This document shows, one piece after another, positions 16,380 to 24,519 of a DNA stretch of 33,289 nucleotides (its first letter is position 1; every line of letters begins with the position of its first letter). The stretch is taken from assembly GCA_026416975.1 (NCBI GenBank), contig JAOAEC010000008.1, forward strand, positions 1 through 33,289, in the 5' to 3' direction. Source of the DNA: Patescibacteria group bacterium. Its GTDB lineage: Bacteria; Patescibacteriota; Microgenomatia; UBA1406; GWC2-37-13. The position numbers and the translations under genes were made by a program. The notes under the pieces are model-generated. The model had not been told where the DNA came from. It saw nothing but the letters and a program-made list of their open reading frames with translations, and did not search any database.

Positions 16380-18470
16380 ATGAAAAACCTGGAAAATTTT
16401 TTTAATCCTCAATCAATTGTTTTGATTGGCGCTTCAGCCAATAAAGAAAAAGTTGGTTATAATATTGCTCTAAATTTAATAGAAAATTATCAAGGAAAGA
16501 TTTTTTTTGTTAATAAAAAAGGCGGTGAACTTTTTACTAAAAAACTATATAAAAAAATAACCGAAATTAAAGAAAAAATTGATTTAGTAGTTTTAGCAAT
16601 TCCAGCAGAAGCAGTAGTTGAAATTTTAGATGAAATTGGTGGACTCGGTATAAAAAATGTTTTAGTTTATGCAGCTGGTTTTAAAGAAACTGGTAAAGAA
16701 GGAGAAAAACTAGAACAACTTTTATGGGAAAAGACAAAAAAATATCAACTTAATTTATTAGGACCAAACTGTATTGGTTTTATTAATGGAGATAAAAAAA
16801 TCAACCTTACTTTTATTAAAGGAGTAAAAGAGATTTTTTCCGGTAACATTGGTTTTATTACTCAATCTGGGGCTTTAGGAAGCGTTTTAATTGATGTTTT
16901 TAACGAACATAAAAATCTTAATTTTTCTTATTTTATTTCTTTAGGTAATAAACTAATTATTAATGAAACAGACTGTCTTCAGTTTTTAAAAGATGATAAA
17001 AATACTGACGTGATTTTAATGTATTTAGAGAGCATAACTAATGGAAAAAATTTTTTAGATTTATTAAAAAAAACCACAAGAGAAAAACCCGTTATCATTC
17101 TTAAATCTGGTAGGACAAATGAAGGAGCAAAGGCGAGTTTAAGTCATACAGGTAGTTTAGCTGGTAACTATGAGATATATAAATCAGCTTTAGAACAAAA
17201 TGGAGCCATGGTGGTTGAGAATTTAGATGAGTTCTTTATGATAACTAAAATTTTAAGTTATAAGCGTCAGCCACAAACTAATAATTTTTTGGTAATTACT
17301 AATGGTGGTGGTATGGGTATTTTAGCGATTGATAGTTTAATTGAAAAAAATTTAAACTTAATTTTGCTTAATGAAAAAATTAGGAAAGATTTGTTTCAAA
17401 CATTAGGGCAGCGAAAAAAAATCAACTTAGTTAATCCTTTAGATATTTTAGGCGATGCAATAACACCAGATTTTAAAGATACATTTGAATCGATTTTAAA
17501 AAATATTAATGAAAAAGAACTAGGCGGAATAATAGTTTTAGTAACACCTCAATTTAATACTGATTTTCAAGCAATTGCCGAGTTAATTAATTTTTATCAA
17601 AAACAGACAAGTATTCCTTTTTATCCATTTTTTTTAGGAAAAAAATCAATTAAAGAACCTTTTAATTATTTAGAATCAAACAAGATTGGAGTTTTTACAA
17701 CCATTACTGATTTTGCTTGTGTTTTGAAAAAAATTTTAAGATGGATAGATTATAAAAATAAAAAGAATAATAATTTTGAAGAGATGTCGATTAATAAAGA
17801 GAAAATTAAAGAGATATTAGATTTGAATATTAAAAAAGGAATAGTTAATCTTAATGATTCTTTAAAACTGCTTGATGTTTTAAACATTAATCAACCTAGA
17901 TATTTTTTATATGACAGCAAGACTCAAAAAAATGAGGAATTGTTTGATAAGATAACATATCCTGTGGTAGTTAAAGTTTCTTCTGAAAAACACACTCACA
18001 AAACCGATGTTGGTGGTGTTATTTTAGATTTAAAAACAAAAGAGGAAACAAAGCAAAAAATTTTAGAAATTGGTGAAAAACTAAACGAGAAAAAATTTAT
18101 AGTTCAGGAAATGGTTAAGGGGGTAGAGATAATTATTGGCGGGAAAAAGGATGATGTTTTTGGTGAAGTGGTAGCTTTAGGATTAGGGGGAATTTTTACA
18201 GAAATTTTAAAAGAAGCAATAATTTTTACTTATCCTTTTAGCGAAAGCGATTTTTTAACAAAATTGGAAGAAACGAAAATTAATAAAATTATTAGCGGTT
18301 TTCGCGGTTTCAAACCAGTTGATAAGAAAAAGATTTATGAGATTTTAATAAAGATAAACTTGTTAATGAGTAGTTTTCCTCAGATAAAAGAACTTGATAT
18401 TAACCCATTGATTATAAACAAAAACGGCGAAATGTTTGCGGTTGATGGAAGGGTGATATTAAATGAGTAA
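16380..18470 (+). CDS. Acyl/acetyl-CoA synthetase (ADP-forming), fused CoA-binding/ligase and ATP-grasp domains
   Basis: 'NPQSIVLIGASANKEKVGYNI', 'LGPNCIGFIN', 'FITQSGALGSVLID', 'SHTGSLAG', C-terminal ATP-grasp 'YPVVVKVSSEKHTHKTDVGGVILDL'. Confidence 0.93.
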   Translation: MKNLENFFNPQSIVLIGASANKEKVGYNIALNLIENYQGKIFFVNKKGGELFTKKLYKKITEIKEKIDLVVLAIPAEAVVEILDEIGGLGIKNVLVYAAGFKETGKEGEKLEQLLWEKTKKYQLNLLGPNCIGFINGDKKINLTFIKGVKEIFSGNIGFITQSGALGSVLIDVFNEHKNLNFSYFISLGNKLIINETDCLQFLKDDKNTDVILMYLESITNGKNFLDLLKKTTREKPVIILKSGRTNEGAKASLSHTGSLAGNYEIYKSALEQNGAMVVENLDEFFMITKILSYKRQPQTNNFLVITNGGGMGILAIDSLIEKNLNLILLNEKIRKDLFQTLGQRKKINLVNPLDILGDAITPDFKDTFESILKNINEKELGGIIVLVTPQFNTDFQAIAELINFYQKQTSIPFYPFFLGKKSIKEPFNYLESNKIGVFTTITDFACVLKKILRWIDYKNKKNNNFEEMSINKEKIKEILDLNIKKGIVNLNDSLKLLDVLNINQPRYFLYDSKTQKNEELFDKITYPVVVKVSSEKHTHKTDVGGVILDLKTKEETKQKILEIGEKLNEKKFIVQEMVKGVEIIIGGKKDDVFGEVVALGLGGIFTEILKEAIIFTYPFSESDFLTKLEETKINKIISGFRGFKPVDKKKIYEILIKINLLMSSFPQIKELDINPLIINKNGEMFAVDGRVILNE

Positions 18471-18520
18471 AAAATAACATATCTTAACCTGGGCATAAAA
18501 TTTTATGTTAAAATACAAAA

Positions 18521-19858
18521 ATGAATCAGACCGAAGTAATAAAAAAATTTAGTCAATTAATTAGCTTTCAATCAGTTTCTACTGATTCAAAATATGCTAA
18601 TGAAATTAAAAAAACGGTTAATTTTCTAAAAAATTGGTTGGAAAGTTTAGATTTTAAGGTTAGGATAATTAGTAAAAACAATTCTTCTCCCTTAATAATT
18701 GGCTCTTTTTTTAAAAAGAAAAATCAATTAACAATAGGGATTTATGGCCATTATGATGTTCAGCCGGCTGATCCGATTTCTCAATGGCAGACCTCACCTT
18801 TTGAGCTAATTTTAAAAAACGGAAAGTTTTTTGGTCGGGGAGTGGCTGATAATAAAGGTCATATTATTCAAAATTTAGCAGCAATTACTTCTTTAATTAA
18901 GGAAAAAAAACTTAAGAACAACATTGTTTTTATCTTCGAAGGCGAGGAAGAAACAGGAAGTATTAATTTTGAGAGTTTAGTTGATAAAGCCAAAGATATT
19001 TTATCATTAGTCGATGTTTTTTATATTACTGATACCGGGATGCATCGAAAAAATCAACCTCAAATTTTCTATGGTTTAAGAGGGATTGTTTATTTTCAGC
19101 TGACAATCAAAATTGGCAGTCATGATCTTCATTCTGGTGTTTATGGCAATCGAGTTTATAATCCAATTAATGTTTTGGCTGATTTGATTGTGAAAATTAA
19201 AGATACTAAAACCGGTAAAATTAAGATTCCTCATTTTTATGACGATTTTAGAAAACCAGACAAAACCGAGTTTTTGTTTTTAAAAAAGACCTTAAAAACT
19301 AATAAGGAGGAGATTAATGAGGCCGGTGTTTTTGGTTTAACTGAGATTGAAAATTTTGGCAGCATATCTTCAAAAATTTTTCCTTCTTTTGATTGTCATG
19401 GAATTTTATCTGGTTATACTAAGGAAGGTTTGAAAACCATTATTCCTAATCAAGCGATGGTAAAATTTTCTTTTCGCTTGGTTGAAAATCAGGACCCAGA
19501 GAAAATAGAAAAATTAGTTTTTGATTTTGTTAAAAAAAATCTATCAAAAGAAGTTAAATGGGATTTAAGATGTTTAAGTAAATCATCTCCATTTTATACT
19601 GACGTTAATAATAAATTAGTAAAAAAGACAGCAGAGATCTTAAAAAAAGTTTTTAAAAATGAGGTGCTATTTAATCGCTCTGGTGGTTCAGTACCGGCCG
19701 CTGAAGTTTTTCAACGGTTATTTAAAAAACCAATAATTCTTACTGGTTTTACCTTACCAGACGATAACGTTCACGTGCCAAATGAAAATTTTGATAAAGA
19801 AATGTTTTGGATGGGGATTGAGGCGTTAAAAAAAATTTATAATTTTAATTATGAATGA
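18521..19858 (+). CDS. M20 family metallopeptidase (dipeptidase-like)
   Basis: 'IGIYGHYDVQPADP', 'FGRGVADNKGHIIQNLAAI', 'FIFEGEEETGS', 'NRSGGSVPAAEVFQ'. Confidence 0.94.
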   Translation: MNQTEVIKKFSQLISFQSVSTDSKYANEIKKTVNFLKNWLESLDFKVRIISKNNSSPLIIGSFFKKKNQLTIGIYGHYDVQPADPISQWQTSPFELILKNGKFFGRGVADNKGHIIQNLAAITSLIKEKKLKNNIVFIFEGEEETGSINFESLVDKAKDILSLVDVFYITDTGMHRKNQPQIFYGLRGIVYFQLTIKIGSHDLHSGVYGNRVYNPINVLADLIVKIKDTKTGKIKIPHFYDDFRKPDKTEFLFLKKTLKTNKEEINEAGVFGLTEIENFGSISSKIFPSFDCHGILSGYTKEGLKTIIPNQAMVKFSFRLVENQDPEKIEKLVFDFVKKNLSKEVKWDLRCLSKSSPFYTDVNNKLVKKTAEILKKVFKNEVLFNRSGGSVPAAEVFQRLFKKPIILTGFTLPDDNVHVPNENFDKEMFWMGIEALKKIYNFNYE

Positions 19859-20027
19859 ATTTACTGGTGATAATGCTGATTTATGTTAATTGTTGCGCGT
19901 TATATTAGGTTCGGTAACAATTACCAACACTTATATTGATTATCAATTAACTCCCAAAAACCCATAGATTATTTTTTTAAATTTACCCGGGCATTTATGA
20001 TTTATCGGTTAAAAAACAAGATGGTAA

Positions 20028-20061
20028 TTAAGATAATGAAAAATTTTTCATCATCTTTTTT
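20028..20061 (+). terminator. Candidate intrinsic terminator
   Basis: aagataATGAAAAATTTTTCATcatctttttta: dyad AAGAT-A-ATGAAAAATTTTTCAT-C-ATCTT followed by T run. Confidence 0.5.
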
Positions 20062-20100
20062 ATGATACCTTCTTTTTAAGGTGTTAACTCTTTTTTACTC

Positions 20101-20140
20101 GTTGTTTTAAAATAACGCGATCGCGTCAAAATATAACAAC
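20101..20140. repeat. GATC-centred dyad ACGCGATCGCGT within larger symmetric context upstream of tyrS
   Basis: GTTGTTTTAAAATA-ACGCGATCGCGT-CAAAATATAACAAC; perfect 12-bp core, GTTGTT/AACAAC outer arms. Confidence 0.75.
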
Positions 20141-20188
20141 ATTGGAAAATGTTTTTTAATTTAAAATCGGTGTGTTATAATTTTTTTT

Positions 20189-21325
20189 ATGACCACTCAG
20201 GAAAAATTTAATCTTATTAAACAAGTTGGGGAAGAGATTATTGAGGAGAAAGAATTAATTAGTTTATTGGAAAGTCGAGAAGAATTAATCGCCTATGATG
20301 GGATTGAACCATCAGGCCAGCTTCATATCGCTCAAGGACTGTTGCGGACGATTTATATCAATAAGTTGATAAAAGCCGGTATTAAATTTAAGATGCTTTT
20401 GGCCGACTGGCACGCGATGGCAAACAATAAGATGGGTGGTGATTTGAAAAAAATTCAAATAGTTGGCCGTTATTTTATTGAGATTTGGAAAGCTTGCGGA
20501 ATGGATCTGTCAAAGGTTGATTTTATCTGGACATCAGATTTAGCCAAAGATCCAAAATATTGGGAGTTGGTGATTAAAATTGGCCGTTCTAATGCTCTTC
20601 GGCGATTTATCCGTTGTGCTGAGATTATGGGAAGAGAAGAGAGTTTAGATAAGTTAACTGGCGCAATGATTATTTACTCTTGTATGCAGACAGCTGATAT
20701 CTTTTATTTAGGAGCAAAAATCTGCCAGCTTGGTATGGATCAGCGAAAAGTTAATATGCTGGCACGAGAAATTGGTCCGCAGCTTGGTCTACCATTTGGC
20801 GGATGGAAACCAGTTGTAGTCTCGCACCATATGTTAAGGGGACTACAAAAATCTGAAATTCTAAATTCCAAATCCCAAACAAATTCAAATGATAAAAATT
20901 CAAAAATTGAAAAAACAATTGCCTTAAAGATGTCAAAATCAAATCCAGACAGTGCTATTTTTATGACTGATACTTATGAGGATATTAAGCGAAAAATCAA
21001 TAAAGCTTATTGTCCTGAAGGAGTAGTTGAGGATAATCCGATTTTAGAGTATTACAAATATATTGTATTTGAGAGTTTAGCGAGTTTACGAGTTAAGAAG
21101 TTGTGCATTAAACGTCCGCAAAAATTTGGCGGCGATGTCACCTTGGACTCGTTTCAGGATTTAGAAAAAAAATTTATTAACAAAGAAATTCATCCGGCGG
21201 ATTTGAAAGTTAATTTAATTGAATATCTTAATCAGTTAATTGAGCCAGTCAGACGCCATTTTGAAGAAAATCAAGAAGCCAAAGCTCTTCTTGAAAAAGT
21301 CAAGGCTTATCAAGTTACCAGATAG
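20189..21325 (+). CDS. tyrS: Tyrosyl-tRNA synthetase, archaeal/eukaryotic-like type
   Basis: 'YDGIEPSGQLHIAQGLLRTIYINKLIKAGIKFKMLLADWHAMANNKMGGDL', 'QLGMDQRKVNMLAREIGP', 'KMSKSNPDSAIFM'. Confidence 0.92.
   Translation: MTTQEKFNLIKQVGEEIIEEKELISLLESREELIAYDGIEPSGQLHIAQGLLRTIYINKLIKAGIKFKMLLADWHAMANNKMGGDLKKIQIVGRYFIEIWKACGMDLSKVDFIWTSDLAKDPKYWELVIKIGRSNALRRFIRCAEIMGREESLDKLTGAMIIYSCMQTADIFYLGAKICQLGMDQRKVNMLAREIGPQLGLPFGGWKPVVVSHHMLRGLQKSEILNSKSQTNSNDKNSKIEKTIALKMSKSNPDSAIFMTDTYEDIKRKINKAYCPEGVVEDNPILEYYKYIVFESLASLRVKKLCIKRPQKFGGDVTLDSFQDLEKKFINKEIHPADLKVNLIEYLNQLIEPVRRHFEENQEAKALLEKVKAYQVTR
20855..20920. repeat. Heptad-repeat insert in frame within tyrS, just before KMSKS
   Basis: gaaattctaaattccaaatcccaaacaaattcaaatgataaaaattcaaaaattgaa encodes EILNSKSQTNSNDKNSKIE. 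Confidence 0.8.
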
Positions 21326-21351
21326 ATTATAGATAATAAATTGTATTTAAT

Positions 21352-21380
21352 TTGACATTTTTTTTTATTTTTGCTAAACT
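21352..21380 (+). promoter_or_regulatory. Promoter TTGACA-N17-TAAACT for RRM gene, with ~90-nt 5' UTR
   Basis: ttgacattttttttatttttgctaaact; SD-like aagggggtgag upstream of ATG 21480. Confidence 0.65.
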
Positions 21381-21479
21381 ATAGTTATTATTGTTTTTCG
21401 CGGAAAGGTTGATCTCGCAACGTTGCGTCTATCTGCCTTTATCTGCGTTAGAAAAATCCAAAGGGGGTGAGAAATTTTA

Positions 21480-21755
21480 ATGAATAAAAAGCTTTACGTT
21501 GGTAATCTTCTTTATGAGGTGACTGACGAGGATTTAAAAAACCATTTTTCCCAAGCAGGAAATGTTGTCTCTACCAATGTCATTCGTTTTCGCGATACCG
21601 GTCGATCAAAGGGCTTTGGTTTTGTGGAAATGGAAGACGAGGAAGGGGCAAAAAAAGCTGTTGATACCTTAAATGGCCAGGATTTTAAAGGAAGAAAGTT
21701 AGTTGTTTCTGAAGCCAGGCCGCCAAGAGAAAAAAAATTTGGCCAAAGAGGTTGA
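21480..21755 (+). CDS. RNA-binding protein, RRM domain
   Basis: KLYVGNLLYEVTDEDLKNHF (RNP2) and SKGFGFVEM (RNP1). Confidence 0.95.
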   Translation: MNKKLYVGNLLYEVTDEDLKNHFSQAGNVVSTNVIRFRDTGRSKGFGFVEMEDEEGAKKAVDTLNGQDFKGRKLVVSEARPPREKKFGQRG

Positions 21756-21787
21756 AAAAGAATGTTTTTATCTGCTAAGATAAGTTT

Positions 21788-22726
21788 ATGTTAGTTTTTT
21801 CTATCATATTTTATCTTTTGTCTTTTTTCATTCTTTGGTTTGGCGCTGGTTTGATTATTAAAGGGACAGATGATTTAGCAAAAAAAATCAACCTTTCATC
21901 TTTTTCTTTGTCTTTTTTTGTTTTAGGAATGTTAACCTCGATTCCAGAGTTTTCTTTAGGAATAAACTCAATTATTGCCAAACAGCCGGAGATTTTTGTT
22001 GGCAATTTAATTGGTGGAAGCGCGACACTTTTATTGTTGGTAATTCCGATCTTGGCATTTTTAAATCGGGGGATAAAAATCAGTCATCAGTTAGACGAAA
22101 AAAATCTTATCTTTTCTTTAGTAGTGGTTATTGCGCCGGTTTTTTTTATCGCTGATAATTTAGTGACCAGAACCGAAGGAGTGTTTTTAATGATGATTTA
22201 TCTGATTTTGGTTTACTTTATTGAAAAGAAAAAAGGGCTTTTGGAGAGAATAAAAGATGAGTTAAAAACTGAAAAAACTCATATTTTTGAGGACTGCTTA
22301 AAAATTTTTGTTGGCGTGGCGATTGTGTTTTTTAGCAGCAGATTTTTAGTGGAAAGGACTGTTTATTTTTCCCATCTTTTAAAACTACCGCTTTTTTTGA
22401 TCAGTTTTTTGGTTTTGCCCTTTGGGACAAATCTACCAGAGTTTTCTTTAGCGGTTCGGTCAGTGATTTCTAAAAAAAACGAGATCGCGTTTGGCGATTA
22501 TTTAGGGTCGGCAGCGGCCAATAGTTTTCTTTTTGGTTTTTTAACGTTAGTTAATGGTAAAAGGGTTAATGTTTCTCGCTACTCAATGATTACTTTGATT
22601 TTAATGATTTTTTCTTTTTTTCTTTTTTATCTTTTTTCTCGCTCAAAAAACAACATTTCTAAAGACGAGGCAAAGATTCTTCTTTTAATCTATTTACTTT
22701 TTGTTTTAGTAGAGATGATTATTTAA
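21788..22726 (+). CDS. Sodium/calcium exchanger (CaCA) family protein
   Basis: Two internal repeats: 'TSIPEFSLGINSIIAKQPEIFVGNLIGGSA' and 'FGTNLPEFSLAVRSVISKKNEIAFGDYLGSAAANS'. Confidence 0.88.
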   Translation: MLVFSIIFYLLSFFILWFGAGLIIKGTDDLAKKINLSSFSLSFFVLGMLTSIPEFSLGINSIIAKQPEIFVGNLIGGSATLLLLVIPILAFLNRGIKISHQLDEKNLIFSLVVVIAPVFFIADNLVTRTEGVFLMMIYLILVYFIEKKKGLLERIKDELKTEKTHIFEDCLKIFVGVAIVFFSSRFLVERTVYFSHLLKLPLFLISFLVLPFGTNLPEFSLAVRSVISKKNEIAFGDYLGSAAANSFLFGFLTLVNGKRVNVSRYSMITLILMIFSFFLFYLFSRSKNNISKDEAKILLLIYLLFVLVEMII

Positions 22727-22745
22727 TGATCATCTTTCTTTTTCT
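22713..22745 (+). terminator. Candidate terminator overlapping the exchanger stop codon
   Basis: AGATGAT tatttaatg ATCATCT ttctttttct. Confidence 0.55.
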
Positions 22746-22896
22746 ACCGGGCATAAGATATTTTTCGTTCCTTCTTCCGTTCCTTCTAAAGACTCTGCTT
22801 TTCTTCTTAAAAGCACCTAACAAATAGGTCCTAATAAAAAATCATTTTGGAAATGTCCACAATAATTTGTTTTTGTTTATGTCATTATATTTTTTT

Positions 22897-22916
22897 ATTT
22901 TACTTCTTCTTGTCAA
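22897..22916 (-). promoter_or_regulatory. Orphan GAA-spacer promoter-like element: TTGACA-(8 nt AGAAGAAG)-TAAAAT
   Basis: Minus: TTGACAAGAAGAAGTAAAATAAAAAAATATAATGACATAA; no downstream ORF. Confidence 0.5.
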
Positions 22917-22928
22917 TGAAAAAACATC

Positions 22929-22967
22929 TTGACAATAAAAATATTTTCTATTAATATAGAAAATTAG
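22929..22967 (+). promoter_or_regulatory. Promoter TTGACA-N17-TAATAT with palindromic operator candidate ATTTTCTAT-TAAT-ATAGAAAAT over the -10
   Basis: ttgacaataaaaatattttctattaatatagaaaattagc upstream of 23009. Confidence 0.65.
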
Positions 22968-23008
22968 CTATAGTTAAAATTATAAATTTTAGAAAATAGA
23001 CCTATTTT

Positions 23009-23599
23009 ATGTTAAAAATAGAATATATTTGGCGCGATCTGCTTGATAGAGTAATAGAAAATCAAAATCCTTATTTTACTATTTTAGAGCTTTCCAAAAA
23101 ATACCACTTTTCAACCAGTGTTGTTGATTATGCTCTAAGTCCTTTAAAAGAATTAAACATCATTAAGATCAAAAAGTTTTCCTCAAGAGTAATTGACTGG
23201 GAAAAACTATTGTTTTTTTGGGCGACAAGACGAAGCCTTACAAAAGATATTATTTATTCAACTTATTCCAGTCTGCCAGTTTTTGAAAGAGAGGCTTTGA
23301 TGCCTTCGGAGGTGATTCCAACAGGCTATACTGCCTTTAGGATTTTTTTTAAAAAAACACCCTCTGACTATGATTCTGTTTATTTTTATTCCCAAAAACC
23401 AGAAAAAGTCAAAAAAAGATTTCCTCCAAGCAAAAAAAAGCCAAATATTTTTATTCTTAAGCCAGATATATATTTAGCTAAAAAAAAGAAAATCAGTTTG
23501 TCTCAGCTTTTTGTTGATTTGTGGAATATGAGTCAGTGGTATGCAAAAGATTTTCAAGAAGCGCTTATTTTAGAAATTAAGAAAAAATTAAATCAATGA
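23009..23599 (+). CDS. AbiEi-like wHTH antitoxin/regulator (second pair)
   Basis: N-terminal HTH 'ILELSKKYHFSTSVVDYALSPLKELNIIKIKK'; ATGA overlap with nucleotidyltransferase gene. Confidence 0.65.
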   Translation: MLKIEYIWRDLLDRVIENQNPYFTILELSKKYHFSTSVVDYALSPLKELNIIKIKKFSSRVIDWEKLLFFWATRRSLTKDIIYSTYSSLPVFEREALMPSEVIPTGYTAFRIFFKKTPSDYDSVYFYSQKPEKVKKRFPPSKKKPNIFILKPDIYLAKKKKISLSQLFVDLWNMSQWYAKDFQEALILEIKKKLNQ

Positions 23600-24207
23600 C
23601 TGATTTTTACCAAAATTATTTAACTGACAAAAGCTATCAGCTTTTAATTAATTTAAGAAAAAAATACCAATTTGTTCTTATTGGTGGATGGGCAGTTTAT
23701 TTTTATACCCAGTCTCTTAAATCAAAAGATATTGATATGATTATTGATTTTTCTGAGCTTGAAAAAATTAAAAAAGAATTTTTTTTGGAAAAAAATGAAA
23801 GACTAAAAAAATACCAGATAAAAATTGAGGAAATTGATATTGATATTTATCTGCCTTTTTATTCTTTTTTAGGTTTGCCGGCTGAAGAAATAATTAAAAA
23901 AACAACGGTCGTTGACAATTTTTATTTAGCAGAAAAAGAGATTTTGCTGATTACTAAAATTTTTGCCTACAAAAACAGACGAGGAAGTATTAAAGGAGAA
24001 AAAGATTTGCTTGATATTTTTAGTCTTTTATTTTTAGATGATTTTGATTTTAAATATTTTTTGAAAGTTATAAAACAATATAAACTAAAAAATCTTTTGT
24101 TGATTTTAACTGATTTATTAAAAAAAACCAAAAGCCTTGAAGATTTAAACCTTAATCAGCATCAATTAGCCAAGAAAAAAAGAAAGATTTTAGAAAGATT
24201 GGTTTGA
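23596..24207 (+). CDS. Nucleotidyltransferase-fold protein, AbiEii-like toxin
   Basis: 'FVLIGGWAVYFYTQSLKSKDIDMIID' NTase motif; overlapping start with upstream gene. Confidence 0.75.
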   Translation: MTDFYQNYLTDKSYQLLINLRKKYQFVLIGGWAVYFYTQSLKSKDIDMIIDFSELEKIKKEFFLEKNERLKKYQIKIEEIDIDIYLPFYSFLGLPAEEIIKKTTVVDNFYLAEKEILLITKIFAYKNRRGSIKGEKDLLDIFSLLFLDDFDFKYFLKVIKQYKLKNLLLILTDLLKKTKSLEDLNLNQHQLAKKKRKILERLV

Positions 24208-24216
24208 TTATTAAAA

Positions 24217-24456
24217 TTAATTATTTCTTGCACTATATTCTATTCTTTTAGGACATGTTGCTTGTTGATATGTTTCTTTACAAAGGCACATACGAGGATG
24301 TTTTGAGTTAGCTAACCCACAAAAACCTACTAAAAGATCTCCATAAATTTTTTTATACTTTTCAGCAAGTATTTCAAATGCTCCATTTTCTCCATATCTT
24401 TCAACTGTTTCTTCTGGCGTTATTAAATGTACACATCCTTCACATCCATTTTTCAT
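24217..24456 (-). CDS. Small cysteine-rich hypothetical protein (start at MKNGCEGC; upstream codons in ORF track are promoter)
   Basis: MKNGCEGCVHLITPEETVERYGENGAFEILAEKYKKIYGDLLVGFCGLANSKHPRMCLCKETYQQATCPKRIEYSARNN; six Cys. Confidence 0.68.
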   Translation of the reverse strand: MKNGCEGCVHLITPEETVERYGENGAFEILAEKYKKIYGDLLVGFCGLANSKHPRMCLCKETYQQATCPKRIEYSARNN

Positions 24457-24466
24457 ATTATAGGAT

Positions 24467-24489
24467 ATTATACTTCTTCTTCTTGTCAA
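24467..24489 (-). promoter_or_regulatory. GAA-spacer promoter: TTGACA-(11 nt)-TATAAT
   Basis: Minus: TTGACAAGAAGAAGAAGTATAATATCCTATAATATGAAAAATGG. Confidence 0.6.
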
Positions 24490-24519
24490 AAGAAAGTTTT
24501 TATTTTAAAATTGAATGAT

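Noticed and set aside
19860-20030. Possible decayed gene (e.g. 'VILGSVTITNTYIDYQL..FLNLPGHL')
   Set aside because: Several stops and no identifiable family; not enough to call a pseudogene.
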